Assembly (NCBI RefSeq): GCF_004339545.1 | Contig: NZ_SMGD01000014.1 | Location: 62,001-126,000, forward strand | Direction: 5' to 3' | Source of the DNA: Celerinatantimonas diazotrophica | GTDB taxonomy: Bacteria; Pseudomonadota; Gammaproteobacteria; Enterobacterales; Celerinatantimonadaceae | Length of the DNA stretch: 64,000 bases | Shown here: positions 40,008-49,987 of the stretch, piece by piece | Position numbering within the stretch: the first letter of the stretch is position 1 | How the letters are laid out: the number at the start of each line of letters is the position of its first letter | Notes under the pieces: generated by a model | Database searches by the model: none | What the model saw: only the letters and a program-made list of their open reading frames with translations | What the model was told of the DNA's origin: nothing | Translations under genes and position numbers: made by a program

Positions 40008-40224
40008 ATTTGTGGATGAATATTTTGTTTTTAAGCAGTTTCCACAAAATGTTGTTGCGACTATAAATTAAGATCGAATAAAAGTCACAGTTGATCCACA
40101 TATTGTGCACCTGATATTCGCCTTCGCAAATGTGTGGATCACCCGCGAAGATCCTGATGCTGCGATCATTTAAGGGATCAGTTATCCCGATCATTTAATA
40201 AGATCAACCTGTGTAAAAGTGATC
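40008..40224. other. Second GATC and DnaA-box-like cluster upstream of mioC
   Basis: This non-coding stretch has nine GATC sites between about 40070 and 40225, more than tenfold above chance. DnaA-box-like sequences with one mismatch are TGTGGATGA (40011-40019), TGATCCACA (40092-40100) and its inverse TGTGGATCA (40133-40141). It lies in the mioC promoter region, so it may mediate DnaA/SeqA control of mioC or extend the origin. The 62-residue minus-strand ORF at 40006-40194 is not supported. Confidence 0.55.
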
Positions 40225-40524
40225 GGTTGGCCAAGCGACATTGAGAAATTTTTGCTCTGAGTAGGCAAATAATACAGAAATTGCGGGTGGTGTGATTGCG
40301 ATAAATATTCTTTATAGAGGAATACTTGGTTAGTTTTAGAGCAAACGCGGAATAACGAATCAGACCGTCAAGAAAGTTATGAGCTCATTGCTTTGGTTCA
40401 ATCAGTTTGATTTCGTCTCAAGAAGGGCTAATTAGGACGTGATAAAGCCAAGTTTGTAACCCTCTGACTCTCTCGTATTTAGGGGGTAAACCCCAATAGC
40501 TTGGTAAGATTGGCTAACACAGCC
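40225..40524. other. Non-coding spacer, nothing recognised
   Basis: No gene with a ribosome site, no RNA gene and no repeat beyond a small GGGGT/ACCCC hairpin near 40483-40494 is seen between the GATC cluster and the ABC-transporter terminator. Confidence 0.5.
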
Positions 40525-40558
40525 ATAAAAAATCCGATATCCAAGGTGGATATCGGAT
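40525..40558 (-). terminator. Intrinsic terminator of the amino-acid ABC operon
   Basis: ATCCGATATCC (40532-40542) and GGATATCGGAT (40548-40558) form a perfect 11-bp stem with a 5-nt loop, followed on the minus strand by T6. It lies 27 bp after the stop of the ATP-binding subunit gene. Confidence 0.93.
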
Positions 40559-40584
40559 GAAGAAAAATGCGAAATACTACTGTA

Positions 40585-41322
40585 TTAAACCTTACTCACC
40601 TGATTTAAAAACCGTTTTAAACGCGGGTCTTGAGGCGTGTCAAATATCTCCTGAGGCGTTCCTTGTTCGACAATATTCCCCTCAGCCATAAAGATCACCC
40701 GGTCTGCGACATCTCTAGCAAACTGCATTTCATGGGTGACTATCGCCATGGTCTGGTGTCGTTGCGCAAGTTTTTTCATCAGCGAGAGAACTTCCCCGAC
40801 CCATTCAGGATCAAGAGCTGAAGTGGGCTCATCAAAGAGCAGAATTTCTGGCTCTAATACCATCGCTCGGGCGATTCCAACGCGTTGCTGCTGGCCGCCT
40901 GATAGCGCCGCTGGATACGAGTTACCTTTATCAGCGAGACCAATATCCGCGAGGATTTGATCGGCTATTTGGTAGGCATCTTTGCGATTTTTTTTCTGGA
41001 CCGTGATCAACCCTTCAGCAATATTGGCTCGTGCTGTCATGTGGGCAAATAATGCGTAGTTCTGAAATACAAACCCACAGGAACGGCGCAATGCTAAAAT
41101 ATCGCTGCGTTTGGCTTGTGTCACATCGACTGAGTGTGAGCCGATAGTAATCTGGCCTTGGCTTGGTTTTTCCAAAAAGTTAATGCAGCGTAGTAAGGTG
41201 GATTTACCTGTCCCACTGGAACCTATGATACAGAGAATTTCACCTTTATTGATACTCAGATCGATCCCTTTCAGAATTTCACTGTCGCCGAAGTTTTTAT
41301 GTAAATTCGTGATTTTAATCAT
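40585..41322 (-). CDS. Polar amino-acid ABC transporter, ATP-binding subunit
   Basis: The 245-residue protein has Walker A GSSGTGKST, the Q-loop VFQNYALFAHMTA, signature LSGGQQQRVGIARAMVLEPE and Walker B ILLFDEPTSALDPEWV, plus H-loop AIVTHEMQFARDVADRV. This is the PAAT family ATPase (GlnQ/ArtP type) coupled to the permease upstream, which it overlaps by 4 bp (ATGA). The exact amino-acid substrate cannot be read from it. Confidence 0.95.
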   Translation of the reverse strand: MIKITNLHKNFGDSEILKGIDLSINKGEILCIIGSSGTGKSTLLRCINFLEKPSQGQITIGSHSVDVTQAKRSDILALRRSCGFVFQNYALFAHMTARANIAEGLITVQKKNRKDAYQIADQILADIGLADKGNSYPAALSGGQQQRVGIARAMVLEPEILLFDEPTSALDPEWVGEVLSLMKKLAQRHQTMAIVTHEMQFARDVADRVIFMAEGNIVEQGTPQEIFDTPQDPRLKRFLNQVSKV

Positions 41323-41990
41323 CTCTGGTACGCCTTATTCATCTGTTTTTCAGCCCAGACTTGGATGCGCGTCATAATGAGAACCACCACCCAGTAGATA
41401 ATTGCGACAGCTAAAAAAGCTTCAAGATATTTAAAACTAGAGGCTGCTTCTAGTTTTGCTTCAGCCATCATCTCGGTGACGCCGAGCGTAAATGCTAGCG
41501 AGGTCGATTTAATCATATCGATAAAGTAGTTCACTAACGATGGAAAGGCGATACGAGTGGCCTGCGGTATAATAATACGGCGCATTGCCTGTGAATTGGT
41601 CATGCCAATCGATAAGCTTGCTTCCATCTGACTGCGGTCAATCCCTAAAATTGCGGCGCGGATACTTTCGGCCATATAGGCGGTAAAGTGCAATGTCAGT
41701 GCAATGACTGCAGCGGTAAAGGCATCAATGCCCACCAACGAAGGAAATAGTTGAGGCAATCCGTAGAAAAACAGAAACATCTGTACCAATAGCGGTGTAC
41801 CACGGAAAAAACTGATATACAACTGACTGAGCAGGTTCAGAACTGGGATACGAAAAATTCTGATATTCGCAATTAAAATGGCCAATATCAGGGCAAAGAA
41901 CATTCCCAAAAAAGCCATTTCCATGGTGGTGCTTAGATACCTAAGCAAAATTGGAAACAGATGGAGCATGTATGCAAAGTCAAAATTCAT
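41319..41990 (-). CDS. Polar amino-acid ABC transporter, permease
   Basis: ATG41990 with AAGAGG upstream is preferred; a longer frame adds an unlikely basic leader. The 223-residue protein has about five membrane helices, the N-terminal LLRYLSTTMEMAFLGMFFAL and the EAA loop (EASLSIGMTNSQAMRRIIIP), with SFFRGTPLLVQMFLFFYGLP characteristic of the His/Glu/Gln/Arg permease family. Orthologous operons are found near rpmH and the origin in Vibrio, which fits the setting. A hairpin separates it from the binding-protein gene. Confidence 0.93.
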   Translation of the reverse strand: MNFDFAYMLHLFPILLRYLSTTMEMAFLGMFFALILAILIANIRIFRIPVLNLLSQLYISFFRGTPLLVQMFLFFYGLPQLFPSLVGIDAFTAAVIALTLHFTAYMAESIRAAILGIDRSQMEASLSIGMTNSQAMRRIIIPQATRIAFPSLVNYFIDMIKSTSLAFTLGVTEMMAEAKLEAASSFKYLEAFLAVAIIYWVVVLIMTRIQVWAEKQMNKAYQR

Positions 41991-42040
41991 TATGCCTCTT
42001 TTAGACCTCTGTGGCCTATTGCGTTGTGCCTGGCGTAATA

Positions 42041-42068
42041 AAAAACCCGTCGCAGGCAACGGGTTTTT
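42041..42068 (-). terminator. Hairpin between binding-protein and permease genes (attenuator)
   Basis: AAAAACCCGT and ACGGGTTTTT make a 10-bp stem with an 8-nt loop and A/T-rich flanks on both sides. It could work in either direction. Lying between the substrate-binding gene and the permease in one operon, it probably lets only part of the transcription through, giving an excess of binding protein. Confidence 0.75.
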
Positions 42069-42086
42069 TCAATTTGCCTTAGATGA

Positions 42087-42851
42087 TTATTTAGTAATAT
42101 CTGTACCAAACCATTTTTCAGATATTTTTTTCAGTGTGCCGTTTTTACGCAACTCAGCCAGAGCTTGGTTAACTTGATTACGCAGTTTACGTCCTTTTGC
42201 ATTATCTACAAACGGCCAAGCATTTTTAATTTCAGAGAAGGGTTTGCCAGCCAATTTTAATGGCAAATGTGATTTTTTAATCAATTGTGCCGCTGACAAC
42301 CGATCCATAACATAGGCATCGGCTCGACCCATCGCTACAACCTGTTCAACGCCTGTTTCAAAGGTTTTAATTTTGATCGTGCCGTTGTGATCTTTATTAT
42401 ATTTTTCAAGGATCTGAGCAAAGTTGCTCCCTAAATCAACTGCGACTGTTTTGCCGTTTAGATCCTTTAACGAGTGGATACTGTTATTGTTTTTACGAAC
42501 CGTGATTTGCACGCCGTCAATCACATATGGATTGGAAAACAAATACTTAGCTTTACGTTGTGGCGTAATCGTGATCTGGTTTGAAATTGTATCGATTCGG
42601 CCTGTTTGTAAAAGACCAAATAGTCCAGAAAAACTCGCTGTAACAAATTTCACGTTATAATGATTGAGCTTACCAATCGCTTTCCATACATCGACATCAA
42701 AGCCCTGTAATTTATCATTGCGAACGAAGGTAAATGGAAAATACCCCCCTGACATCCCAACTTTTACAACTTGTTCCTGGGCAAATGCTGACGGTGCGCT
42801 AATTGCCATCAGTAAGGCAGCAATAGCGAAAATTTTGCTCCAATATTTCAT
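42087..42851 (-). CDS. Polar amino-acid ABC transporter, periplasmic binding protein
   Basis: The 254-residue protein has a signal peptide (KYWSKIFAIAALLMAISAPS, cleavage near AFA|QE). The mature part is a family-3 solute-binding fold: VKVGMSGGYFPFTFVRNDKL, GFDVDVWKAIG, TPQRKAKYLFSNPY, LNGKTVAVDLGSNF and KKISEKWFGTDIT. It delivers an amino acid, not identified, to the permease and ATPase downstream. It is the first gene of the operon, divergent from cytochrome b561. Confidence 0.93.
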   Translation of the reverse strand: MKYWSKIFAIAALLMAISAPSAFAQEQVVKVGMSGGYFPFTFVRNDKLQGFDVDVWKAIGKLNHYNVKFVTASFSGLFGLLQTGRIDTISNQITITPQRKAKYLFSNPYVIDGVQITVRKNNNSIHSLKDLNGKTVAVDLGSNFAQILEKYNKDHNGTIKIKTFETGVEQVVAMGRADAYVMDRLSAAQLIKKSHLPLKLAGKPFSEIKNAWPFVDNAKGRKLRNQVNQALAELRKNGTLKKISEKWFGTDITK

Positions 42852-43037
42852 AAATTCTGTATCCCTTTATTGTGATTGTCGCCATTATAAACATGACTAT
42901 TTTTATTCACTTATTCCATTTTGTTATTAAACAAGCTGTTTATACATAGGTTAATAACAATAGAAGCTTTATATTAGGCTATAAATAAGAGAGGGACTCG
43001 ACTTTATAATACTGAGTTAGCGGGCCAAGGGGTTACT

Positions 43038-43586
43038 ATGCAACGATTTTCATCTTGGACGATTGGGTTGCACTGGTTATCGGTTGGATTAGTGATTGGC
43101 GCTTATACTAGCGTCAACTTAAAGGATGCATTCTCCGATTATCGTATCAGTGAACTATTGCGTTTAGTGCATTTTAATTGCGGTGGATTATTGTGGGGCG
43201 TGATGATGGCTCGATTCGTTATTTTTATAACGCGTTCTAAAGCTGTTGCCATTGTTCCTCCGATTGCTCGTTTGCAACAGGTTATTTCCAAGCTCATGCA
43301 CTATCTCATGTTTGCCTGCTTTTTGAGTTTGCCGATATTAGGGGCATTGTCGTTAGCGTTACAACAACAGTCGTGGCCGTTTTTGGGCATAATGACTCCC
43401 ATTCTAGGCGAAGATTTTAAAGCCTCAGTGCAGCTTCATCAGTTCCATGAACAGATTGCTACTATCGGATATTTTTTAGTTGGATTACATGCGCTTGCTG
43501 CGTTTTATCACCATTTTGTCCGAAAAGATAATACGTTATTGCGAATGCTGCCTGGCAGAAGGGAGCACCACCACACTAAGCCGTGA
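43038..43586 (+). CDS. Cytochrome b561 family protein
   Basis: The 182-residue protein has four hydrophobic helices and the CybB-type start FSSWTIGLHWLSVGLVIGAY, with paired heme-ligand histidines in the helices (IGLHWLS; LVHFNCGGLLWG; KLMHYLMFACF; QFHEQIATIGYFLVGLHALA). It is a di-heme membrane electron carrier, probably oxidising quinol. It ends with a His-rich tail (REHHHTKP). It is transcribed away from the ABC operon. Confidence 0.88.
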   Translation: MQRFSSWTIGLHWLSVGLVIGAYTSVNLKDAFSDYRISELLRLVHFNCGGLLWGVMMARFVIFITRSKAVAIVPPIARLQQVISKLMHYLMFACFLSLPILGALSLALQQQSWPFLGIMTPILGEDFKASVQLHQFHEQIATIGYFLVGLHALAAFYHHFVRKDNTLLRMLPGRREHHHTKP

Positions 43587-43725
43587 TGCTCTGTAACGCT
43601 TTATCCTTGAACTATGGGTATTTGCTGCATTGCATCGCTACACATCAGTGCGTTTGTGTTAAAGATGTAAAGCGTGGCTAAGCCATGTAAAGTTATAAAT
43701 AATCATTGTTACAAAGCAGAACGTT

Positions 43726-44205
43726 ATGCAGTTTATTGAGAGTATTCCAAATGGATTAGCACAGTTGGCTCATTGGCCTAATAATGCTCTGGAAACTCAA
43801 CTTTTTGCGGGCCCTAATTTATCGTTTCCGTTGAGTGTCTCAAAATTACTTGATAGTGAGCTGGATGGTTGGGCCCGAATGATGATCGATGGGCCGCAAC
43901 TATTAGGATATTTTCAGCTTAAACCCTGCCGTCAAAATAGTGTTCGATTATGTCGGGTGATTGTAAATCCGCAGCATCGTCGACAGGGGCTCGGTCGCTT
44001 GCTAATTGCCCACTCGATTGGATTTGCTCGGGATCAACTGAAAGTGAAAAGAATCGAATTAGGGGTTTATCAACATAATCAAATTGCACTGAATCGCTAT
44101 CAATATTTCGGTTTTAAAATGATTAACCAGCATGCGGTAGCCACTGCCGATGGTCAACAATGGATCGTTGTTGAGATGGAGAAATATGTAGAGTCTAATG
44201 GATGA
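43726..44205 (+). CDS. GNAT family acetyltransferase
   Basis: The 159-residue protein carries the acetyl-CoA motif RVIVNPQHRRQGLGRLLIAH and IELGVYQHNQIALNRYQYFG, followed by FKMINQ. The N-terminal third is not conserved enough to name a substrate. It stands alone between cytochrome b561 and the hydrolase gene, with a 139-bp gap upstream. Confidence 0.88.
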   Translation: MQFIESIPNGLAQLAHWPNNALETQLFAGPNLSFPLSVSKLLDSELDGWARMMIDGPQLLGYFQLKPCRQNSVRLCRVIVNPQHRRQGLGRLLIAHSIGFARDQLKVKRIELGVYQHNQIALNRYQYFGFKMINQHAVATADGQQWIVVEMEKYVESNG

Positions 44206-44289
44206 TGAGGTACTATGGTTTGTGAGCTCACATCCAAAATTGACAAGTTGGGAGTTTTTGTTGAGCAATTGATTGGATAAGGATTAAAT

Positions 44290-45036
44290 ATGACCGAGGA
44301 AAAACAGCTACTGGATCATTTCAGTCCTGTTGTACTTATTCGAGGGTTGTTAGGTGAAAACTATTACTGGCTGCGTTTTCAACAGATTCTAGAGCAGACT
44401 CTGCAGCGCAAAGTTGTTCTGGTTTCGCTCCGTGAGCAATTAAGCTCGCAAACGCAGAGTTGTGCCGACTTAGTTGAAACGTTTCGCACCCAATTATATG
44501 AGCAGACACAAGGCTACTCGTGTCATTTGGTGAGTTTGTCGCTAGGCGCTAATGTTGCATTGCAATGGCAACACCAATTTAGTGATGAGATTAAAAGTGT
44601 CACGCTGATTAATCCGCTTGTGATAGACCGGGAACATCGTTGGCATCCGCGACTTTGGTGGATATTGCTAAAAATTTTGGTGTTGTCAGTGCTGACTTCG
44701 AGCCAGTCTAGACGCTGGTTTAAACGGTTATCGGCTTGGCCTGGGTTGCATCCTGAACTGACCGAAATGACCAACTCATTAGCATTGCGATGCGAACCTC
44801 TAGTGAAACAGATAAAGCTCTTTATGCAATCGGGGAGCTCTTTTTCACCAAAGGGGTCACTACAACTTTTGGTTTCTCGCCATGATCACTGGGTTCATTC
44901 ATCATTGAGTTATGCGCTGGCTGCAAAATGGCAGGTGCCATTATTTCCACATTTGAGTGCCGGGCATGACTTAGCACTGGATGATCCGCGTTGGGTCTGT
45001 GAAAAATTAACTGACTGGGTGACTCATTACGATTAG
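44290..45036 (+). CDS. Alpha/beta hydrolase-like protein
   Basis: The 248-residue protein shows an alpha/beta hydrolase outline: SPVVLIRGLLGENYYW near the N-terminus, a nucleophile-elbow-like HLVSLSLGANVALQW (Ser in SLSLG, so the first Gly of GxSxG is replaced by Ser) and LLVSRHDHWVHSS then HLSAGHDLALDDPRW, with an Asp/His region. It has no signal peptide. The function is not known. It precedes pykA by 102 bp. Confidence 0.7.
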   Translation: MTEEKQLLDHFSPVVLIRGLLGENYYWLRFQQILEQTLQRKVVLVSLREQLSSQTQSCADLVETFRTQLYEQTQGYSCHLVSLSLGANVALQWQHQFSDEIKSVTLINPLVIDREHRWHPRLWWILLKILVLSVLTSSQSRRWFKRLSAWPGLHPELTEMTNSLALRCEPLVKQIKLFMQSGSSFSPKGSLQLLVSRHDHWVHSSLSYALAAKWQVPLFPHLSAGHDLALDDPRWVCEKLTDWVTHYD

Positions 45037-45138
45037 TTCGCTCGTGATTTTTTAGCCGCTTTCTTTACTTTCTTTATATTCCATCTCATGCTTTGGCATA
45101 ACTGCTAAAGTTTATCTTGTTAGCTGAAGGAGCATGGG

Positions 45139-46575
45139 ATGTTTCGTCGAACAAAAATCGTTGCTACGTTAGGCCCGGCTACAGCACCTGATGGGGTGTT
45201 GGAACAGATGATCCTCGCCGGGGTGAATATGGTGCGTTTAAATTTTTCCCACGGTAAAAAAGAAGATCATCAAAAACAGGCATCGTTGGTTCGCGCGATT
45301 GCTCAAAAACATCACACTCATGTCGCCATCTTAGGGGATCTTCAAGGGCCTAAGATCCGGATCTCTACATTTAAACAAAGTCCGATTGAACTCTCTATGG
45401 GGGATCTATTTTGCTTAGATGCCCAATTGCAACCCGGCCAAGGCGATCACACCCAAGTAGGACTCGATTATAAAGTCTTGGCCCATGATGTGATCCCAGG
45501 CGATACATTGCTACTTGATGATGGCCGTGTGCAACTTCAAGTGATTGATATCGAAGGGAGTAAAGTTCGCTGCCAAGTGACGGTAGGCGGCAAACTTTCT
45601 AATAATAAAGGGATCAACAAAAAAGGGGGCGGACTCTCAGCTGCGGCACTGACCGATAAAGATAAAGCAGATATGCAAGTTGCGGCGGCGATTGGTGTTG
45701 ATTATCTGGCTATCTCATTTCCACGCAATGGTGAAGATATGCACTATGCGCGTGCTTTAGCGCAAGAAGCGGGAATGGCAAAAGTACAACTTATAGCAAA
45801 AGTGGAACGAGCTGAAACCGTGGCCAGTGAAGCCGCGATGATTGACATTATTAAGGCCAGTGATGCCGTGATGGTGGCTCGCGGTGATTTAGGGGTTGAG
45901 ATCGGTGATGCCGAATTGATGGGGGTACAAAAACGGTTAATTTATTTGGCGCGACAACATAACCGTTTGGTGATTACTGCCACTCAGATGATGGAGTCGA
46001 TGATCAGCTCACCAATGCCCACTCGCGCTGAAACAATGGATGTTGCCAATGCCGTTTTAGACGGCACTGATGCCGTGATGCTCTCGGGTGAAACGGCCGT
46101 TGGTGCGTATCCCGTGGCAACGGTCAAAACGATGGCTAACGTTTGTGTGGGGGCTGAAAAGCATCCCAGTATTCATGTGTACAATTATCGTCAGGATGAA
46201 TACTTTGATGAGATCAATGAAACAGTTGCAATGTTGGCGATGTTTGCAGCACAACACCAAACCGGAATGAAAGCCATTATAACCTTGACTGAATCAGGGA
46301 GTACGGCTCTGTTAGCTTCGCGATTAAGTTCGCGAATCCCTATTTTGGCGCTATCGCGGCATGAACAAACATTGAATCGATGTGCGCTATTTCGGGGGGT
46401 TTATCCGGTCTTCTTTGACCAAATCGGGGATATTAACGATGTAATCCGCGATGTTCTATCCCAGCTCAAAGCACAGGGATATCTGCAAAATGGTGATTTA
46501 GTCGCGCTTACTCATGGTGATCAGGTGGAATTTAGTGGCACGACTAATACCTGTAAATTACTTAAAGTGATTTAA
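45139..46575 (+). CDS. pykA: Pyruvate kinase (PykA type)
   Basis: The 478-residue protein starts [20 protein letters not shown] and has [48 protein letters not shown] and [17 protein letters not shown]. Its [18 protein letters not shown] and the N-terminal RRTKIV fit the AMP/sugar-phosphate-activated PykA form better than PykF. It makes pyruvate and ATP from phosphoenolpyruvate. Its last 14 bp overlap the tail of the convergent YdjM-like gene. Confidence 0.95.
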   Translation: MFRRTKIVATLGPATAPDGVLEQMILAGVNMVRLNFSHGKKEDHQKQASLVRAIAQKHHTHVAILGDLQGPKIRISTFKQSPIELSMGDLFCLDAQLQPGQGDHTQVGLDYKVLAHDVIPGDTLLLDDGRVQLQVIDIEGSKVRCQVTVGGKLSNNKGINKKGGGLSAAALTDKDKADMQVAAAIGVDYLAISFPRNGEDMHYARALAQEAGMAKVQLIAKVERAETVASEAAMIDIIKASDAVMVARGDLGVEIGDAELMGVQKRLIYLARQHNRLVITATQMMESMISSPMPTRAETMDVANAVLDGTDAVMLSGETAVGAYPVATVKTMANVCVGAEKHPSIHVYNYRQDEYFDEINETVAMLAMFAAQHQTGMKAIITLTESGSTALLASRLSSRIPILALSRHEQTLNRCALFRGVYPVFFDQIGDINDVIRDVLSQLKAQGYLQNGDLVALTHGDQVEFSGTTNTCKLLKVI

Positions 46576-47251
46576 AAAAGTGAATCATGGGTGCAAATAG
46601 GTGTTCCATTAAATGGAGCCAATAGTGATCGGGCGGTGCCAGATAGTAAAGCCCGCCAATGAGCCCAATTACAACCACGCTTAGCAGTGGCTCACTCCAT
46701 TGGGTTAATTTTAGGGCGCTTCCAAATGACGATTTTAATCGCCCGCCCGCCAAGTCCACACTATAGATTTCATCTAATAAGAGGTGAATAATGGCGCCAC
46801 AAAACAGAAAACACCCACATCCCCAAGCGACCCAAGGATGCATATCAAGTAAGTAGTATCCGGCAACAATCATGACCAGGGCAAATAATAAATTAGCCAG
46901 CAGTGAATGTAAGATACCGCGGTGAATGGTAAATGAAGCGAAGCATTGACGTAGCGGGTAGTAGACTGCTAAGAAACTGATCAGCCCCGCCAGCCATAAT
47001 TGCCATAATGGCAATCTAGTATGCAGAGCTACCACCGTGATCACGGCGCTTATCCCGGCCAATAACTGAAAAATAAGCCGAATTGAGGTGGAATGATCAG
47101 AATCGATATCAGGCAATATACCGCCAAAGGTTCCGGATGCCCAGAACAACAAAGCCAAAGGAACACTGAGTTGATAATGCACAAGTAATCCAGTGGTCAT
47201 TGCCCCACTGACACCGGCAGCAACAATGGTATGGGTCTTAAAATCAGCCAT
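46562..47251 (-). CDS. YdjM-like membrane-bound metal-dependent hydrolase (DUF457)
   Basis: The 229-residue protein has the DUF457 pattern: [33 protein letters not shown] and [13 protein letters not shown], with metal-ligand His and Asp residues spread between four or five membrane helices. E. coli YdjM is LexA-controlled, but I see no CTGT-N8-ACAG box upstream here. Function in the membrane is not settled. It is convergent with pykA. Confidence 0.88.
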   Translation of the reverse strand: MADFKTHTIVAAGVSGAMTTGLLVHYQLSVPLALLFWASGTFGGILPDIDSDHSTSIRLIFQLLAGISAVITVVALHTRLPLWQLWLAGLISFLAVYYPLRQCFASFTIHRGILHSLLANLLFALVMIVAGYYLLDMHPWVAWGCGCFLFCGAIIHLLLDEIYSVDLAGGRLKSSFGSALKLTQWSEPLLSVVVIGLIGGLYYLAPPDHYWLHLMEHLFAPMIHFFKSL

Positions 47252-47332
47252 AACCTACAACTGTTGAGAGAAAAAAAGCATTGTAACAAGTTTAGCGGTT
47301 TAGAAAAGCTCACAGAAACCTTAGGAAGATGC

Positions 47333-47360
47333 TTGCCTGTGTGCTAATAATCGCTATAAT
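47333..47360 (+). promoter_or_regulatory. Candidate sigma70 promoter for rpmH
   Basis: TTGCCT at 47333-47338 and a perfect TATAAT at 47355-47360 are 16 bp apart. They lie about 165 bp before rpmH, leaving a long leader. dnaA, which is usually divergent from rpmH, is not here. Confidence 0.6.
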
Positions 47361-47506
47361 TTCGCGCTAATCGGGCATAAATTGATGTGGGATACTAAAT
47401 TGGCGGTTGGTTTTTCATCAGTGATTGACTTTTACGATGCCAATGATTAGAATTTCGCCTCTTTTTTCCAGGCTTTCGGGCCTGCTGTACAGTAAAAACT
47501 AGCTAG

Positions 47507-47659
<153 letters not shown>

Positions 47660-47661
47660 TT

Positions 47662-48021
47662 GTGGCGAATCAGTCGTTCAGCAGGGAGTTACGTTTGTTA
47701 ACTCCCATGCAATTTAAACGGGTTTTTAATCAACCGATTCGTATCGGCACACCTCAGCTTACTTTTCTGGCTGTAGCCAATCAGTTATCACATCCCCGCC
47801 TTGGTTTGGCCATTTCCAAAAAAAGCGATAAGCGAGCAGTTGCCAGAAATCGAATTAAAAGGCATATTCGAGAGAGCTTTCGGCTGAATCAGCAACAGCT
47901 ATCGGGCATGGATATTGTTGTTATTTCAAAGTTTGGGGTGTCGGATTTGTCGGATCCTGAGCTCAACAAATTATTGGATAAGTCATGGCGAAGATTACTG
48001 CGCCGTTTCGCTACCTCTTAA
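47662..48021 (+). CDS. rnpA: Ribonuclease P protein component
   Basis: The 119-residue basic protein starts at GTG47662 ([18 protein letters not shown]) and has the RNR motif region [20 protein letters not shown] then KRHIRESFR. It binds RNase P RNA and matures tRNA 5' ends. The gene overlaps yidD by 37 bp, a typical feature. Confidence 0.97.
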   Translation: MANQSFSRELRLLTPMQFKRVFNQPIRIGTPQLTFLAVANQLSHPRLGLAISKKSDKRAVARNRIKRHIRESFRLNQQQLSGMDIVVISKFGVSDLSDPELNKLLDKSWRRLLRRFATS

Positions 48022-48239
48022 TTGGGCTGATTCGTTTTTATCAGTTAGCCATTAGTCCGCTGATTGGTCCGCGTTGTCGGTTTACGCCTACGTGCTCAAA
48101 TTATGCGATCGAAGCATTAAAAGTCCATGGTTTGATCAAAGGCAGTTGGTTATCTATCAAACGTCTATTAAAATGCCAGCCTTTACACTCAGGCGGATAC
48201 GATCCGGTTCCGCCTGTTCATAAAACTAAAAGAGATTGA
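47985..48239 (+). CDS. yidD: Membrane protein insertion efficiency factor YidD
   Basis: The 84-residue protein has the DUF37 signature [34 protein letters not shown] and [17 protein letters not shown], with conserved Cys. It is thought to help YidC insertions. It lies inside the rnpA-yidC gap in the normal order. Confidence 0.96.
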   Translation: MAKITAPFRYLLIGLIRFYQLAISPLIGPRCRFTPTCSNYAIEALKVHGLIKGSWLSIKRLLKCQPLHSGGYDPVPPVHKTKRD

Positions 48240-48246
48240 CTTGATT

Positions 48247-49896
48247 ATGGAATCTCAACGCAATTTATTGTTAATTGGTTTGCTGTTCGTCAGTTTTTTG
48301 ATTTATCAGCAATGGGGCAAGGATCACAGCCCTAAGCCAGTAAATACAGAACAAACGACAACTCAGACTCATTCTGGCCAGTCGAATAATCTTCCTCAGG
48401 CTCCGGGAGACGTAAACGCGACACCTGCTGATGATGGTGCGCATGGTCAGTTAATTACCGTGCAGTCAGATGTTTTGAAACTGACTATTGATACTCGCGG
48501 TGGTGATATTGTTGAAGCTGATCTTCTCAAATATGCAAAAACTGAGAAAAATAAAAATCCAGTTCAACTGCTTAATATCAACGGTGCCCATAAATACACT
48601 GCGCGCAGTGGTTTAATCGGTGATAACGGTCTGGCTAAAGGTCAGCGTCCTGTATACAGCGTCGATAAAAAAGCCTTTAAATTGGCGGCTGGTCAAAAAC
48701 AGGTGACTGTTCCACTGACATATACCGGTCAAAACGGGGTTGTTTATCATAAACTGATTACCTTAGATAAAGGCAGTTATGACGTTAAGGTGGACTATAA
48801 GGTCACCAATAACGAAAATAAACCCATTTCTGTGCAACAGTTTGCTGAGCTCAAACAGACCACTCAGAAAGCGAAAGGTGGTTTCTTCGGCCATCCGAAC
48901 TATCGAGGTGGGGCATATTCATCCGATAATACCCGCTATGAAAAATACTCCTTTGGTGACATTAAAGAGAAGCCTCTGAATATCAACACCAAAGGAGGCT
49001 GGGTAGCGATGTTGCAGCATTACTTTGCAGCAGCTTGGGTACCACCGCAAAATCAAGAAAGCACGTTGTATAGCCGCTACCAAGATGGGTTTGCCCATAT
49101 CGGCTTTATCAGTGCCAAAAAAGAGATTGCACCGGGACAAACTGGTCAGCTTACAAGTTCTATCTGGATTGGTCCTGAACTGCAGGACAAAATGGCTGCT
49201 GTCGCGCCGCATCTGGATTTAACCGTTGATTATGGTTGGCTTTGGTTTATCTCTCAGCCATTGTTTAAATTCTTGAAATTCTTGCATAGCATAGTTGGCA
49301 ACTGGGGTGTCGCGATTATCCTGATTACATTGATTGTAAAAGGGGTGATGTATCCATTGACTCGTGCTCAGTACACTTCAATGGCAAAAATGCGTATTCT
49401 CCAGCCGAAAATGAAAGAGCTGCGTGAACGCTATGCAGATGATCGCCAGAAACAGTCTCAGGCGATGATGGAATTGTACAAAAAAGAGAAAGTGAATCCG
49501 CTCGGTGGGTGTTTCCCAATTGCCTTGCAGATGCCTATTTTCATTGCACTGTACTGGGCTTTCTTGGGGAGTGTTGAGCTGCGCCATGCTCCGTTCATCT
49601 TTTGGATCCATGATTTATCCGCTCAAGACCCATACTACATCCTGCCAGTCTTGATGGGGATTAGTATGTTCATGATCCAGAAAATGTCGCCAACGGCGGT
49701 TGCTGACCCGATGCAGCAGAAAATTATGCAGTTTATGCCAGTGGCATTTACCGTATTCTTCCTGTTCTTCCCTGCGGGCTTGGTACTGTACTGGTTGGTC
49801 AGTAACTGTGTCACATTGATTCAACAAACGCTGATTTATCGCGAATTAGAGAAAAAAGGCTTACACAGTCGGGATAAGAAAGAGAAGAAAAAATAA
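48247..49896 (+). CDS. yidC: Membrane protein insertase YidC
   Basis: ATG48247 ([20 protein letters not shown]) is used; a TTG two codons upstream would also read in frame. The 549-residue protein has the N-terminal helix, the large periplasmic beta domain, and the C-terminal insertase helices ([58 protein letters not shown]). A Lys-rich tail (DKKEKKK) may aid ribosome contact. It inserts and folds inner-membrane proteins such as AtpE. Confidence 0.97.
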   Translation: MESQRNLLLIGLLFVSFLIYQQWGKDHSPKPVNTEQTTTQTHSGQSNNLPQAPGDVNATPADDGAHGQLITVQSDVLKLTIDTRGGDIVEADLLKYAKTEKNKNPVQLLNINGAHKYTARSGLIGDNGLAKGQRPVYSVDKKAFKLAAGQKQVTVPLTYTGQNGVVYHKLITLDKGSYDVKVDYKVTNNENKPISVQQFAELKQTTQKAKGGFFGHPNYRGGAYSSDNTRYEKYSFGDIKEKPLNINTKGGWVAMLQHYFAAAWVPPQNQESTLYSRYQDGFAHIGFISAKKEIAPGQTGQLTSSIWIGPELQDKMAAVAPHLDLTVDYGWLWFISQPLFKFLKFLHSIVGNWGVAIILITLIVKGVMYPLTRAQYTSMAKMRILQPKMKELRERYADDRQKQSQAMMELYKKEKVNPLGGCFPIALQMPIFIALYWAFLGSVELRHAPFIFWIHDLSAQDPYYILPVLMGISMFMIQKMSPTAVADPMQQKIMQFMPVAFTVFFLFFPAGLVLYWLVSNCVTLIQQTLIYRELEKKGLHSRDKKEKKK

Positions 49897-49929
49897 CGAT
49901 AACGCTTAACGAATCGTTACAAATCTTTA

Positions 49930-49961
49930 AAATGCCACTGCATCATCGGTGGCATTTTTTT
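49930..49961 (+). terminator. Intrinsic terminator after yidC
   Basis: AAATGCCAC (49930-49938) pairs with GTGGCATTT (49949-49957) over 9 bp, followed by a run of T (T7 from 49955). It lies 34 bp after the yidC stop and separates it from mnmE, which has its own RBS (AATAGGAG). Confidence 0.9.
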
Positions 49962-49987
49962 ATGCTCTTAGAGCAATAGGAGTTTAT

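Noticed and set aside
40006-40194. 62-residue minus ORF between mioC and the ABC operon
   Set aside because: It spans the GATC/DnaA-box-like cluster, shows no domain and no good RBS.
42041-42068. Hairpin as sole terminator of the binding-protein gene
   Set aside because: Permease and ATPase genes follow on the same strand and need expression, so it is better seen as a partial attenuator.
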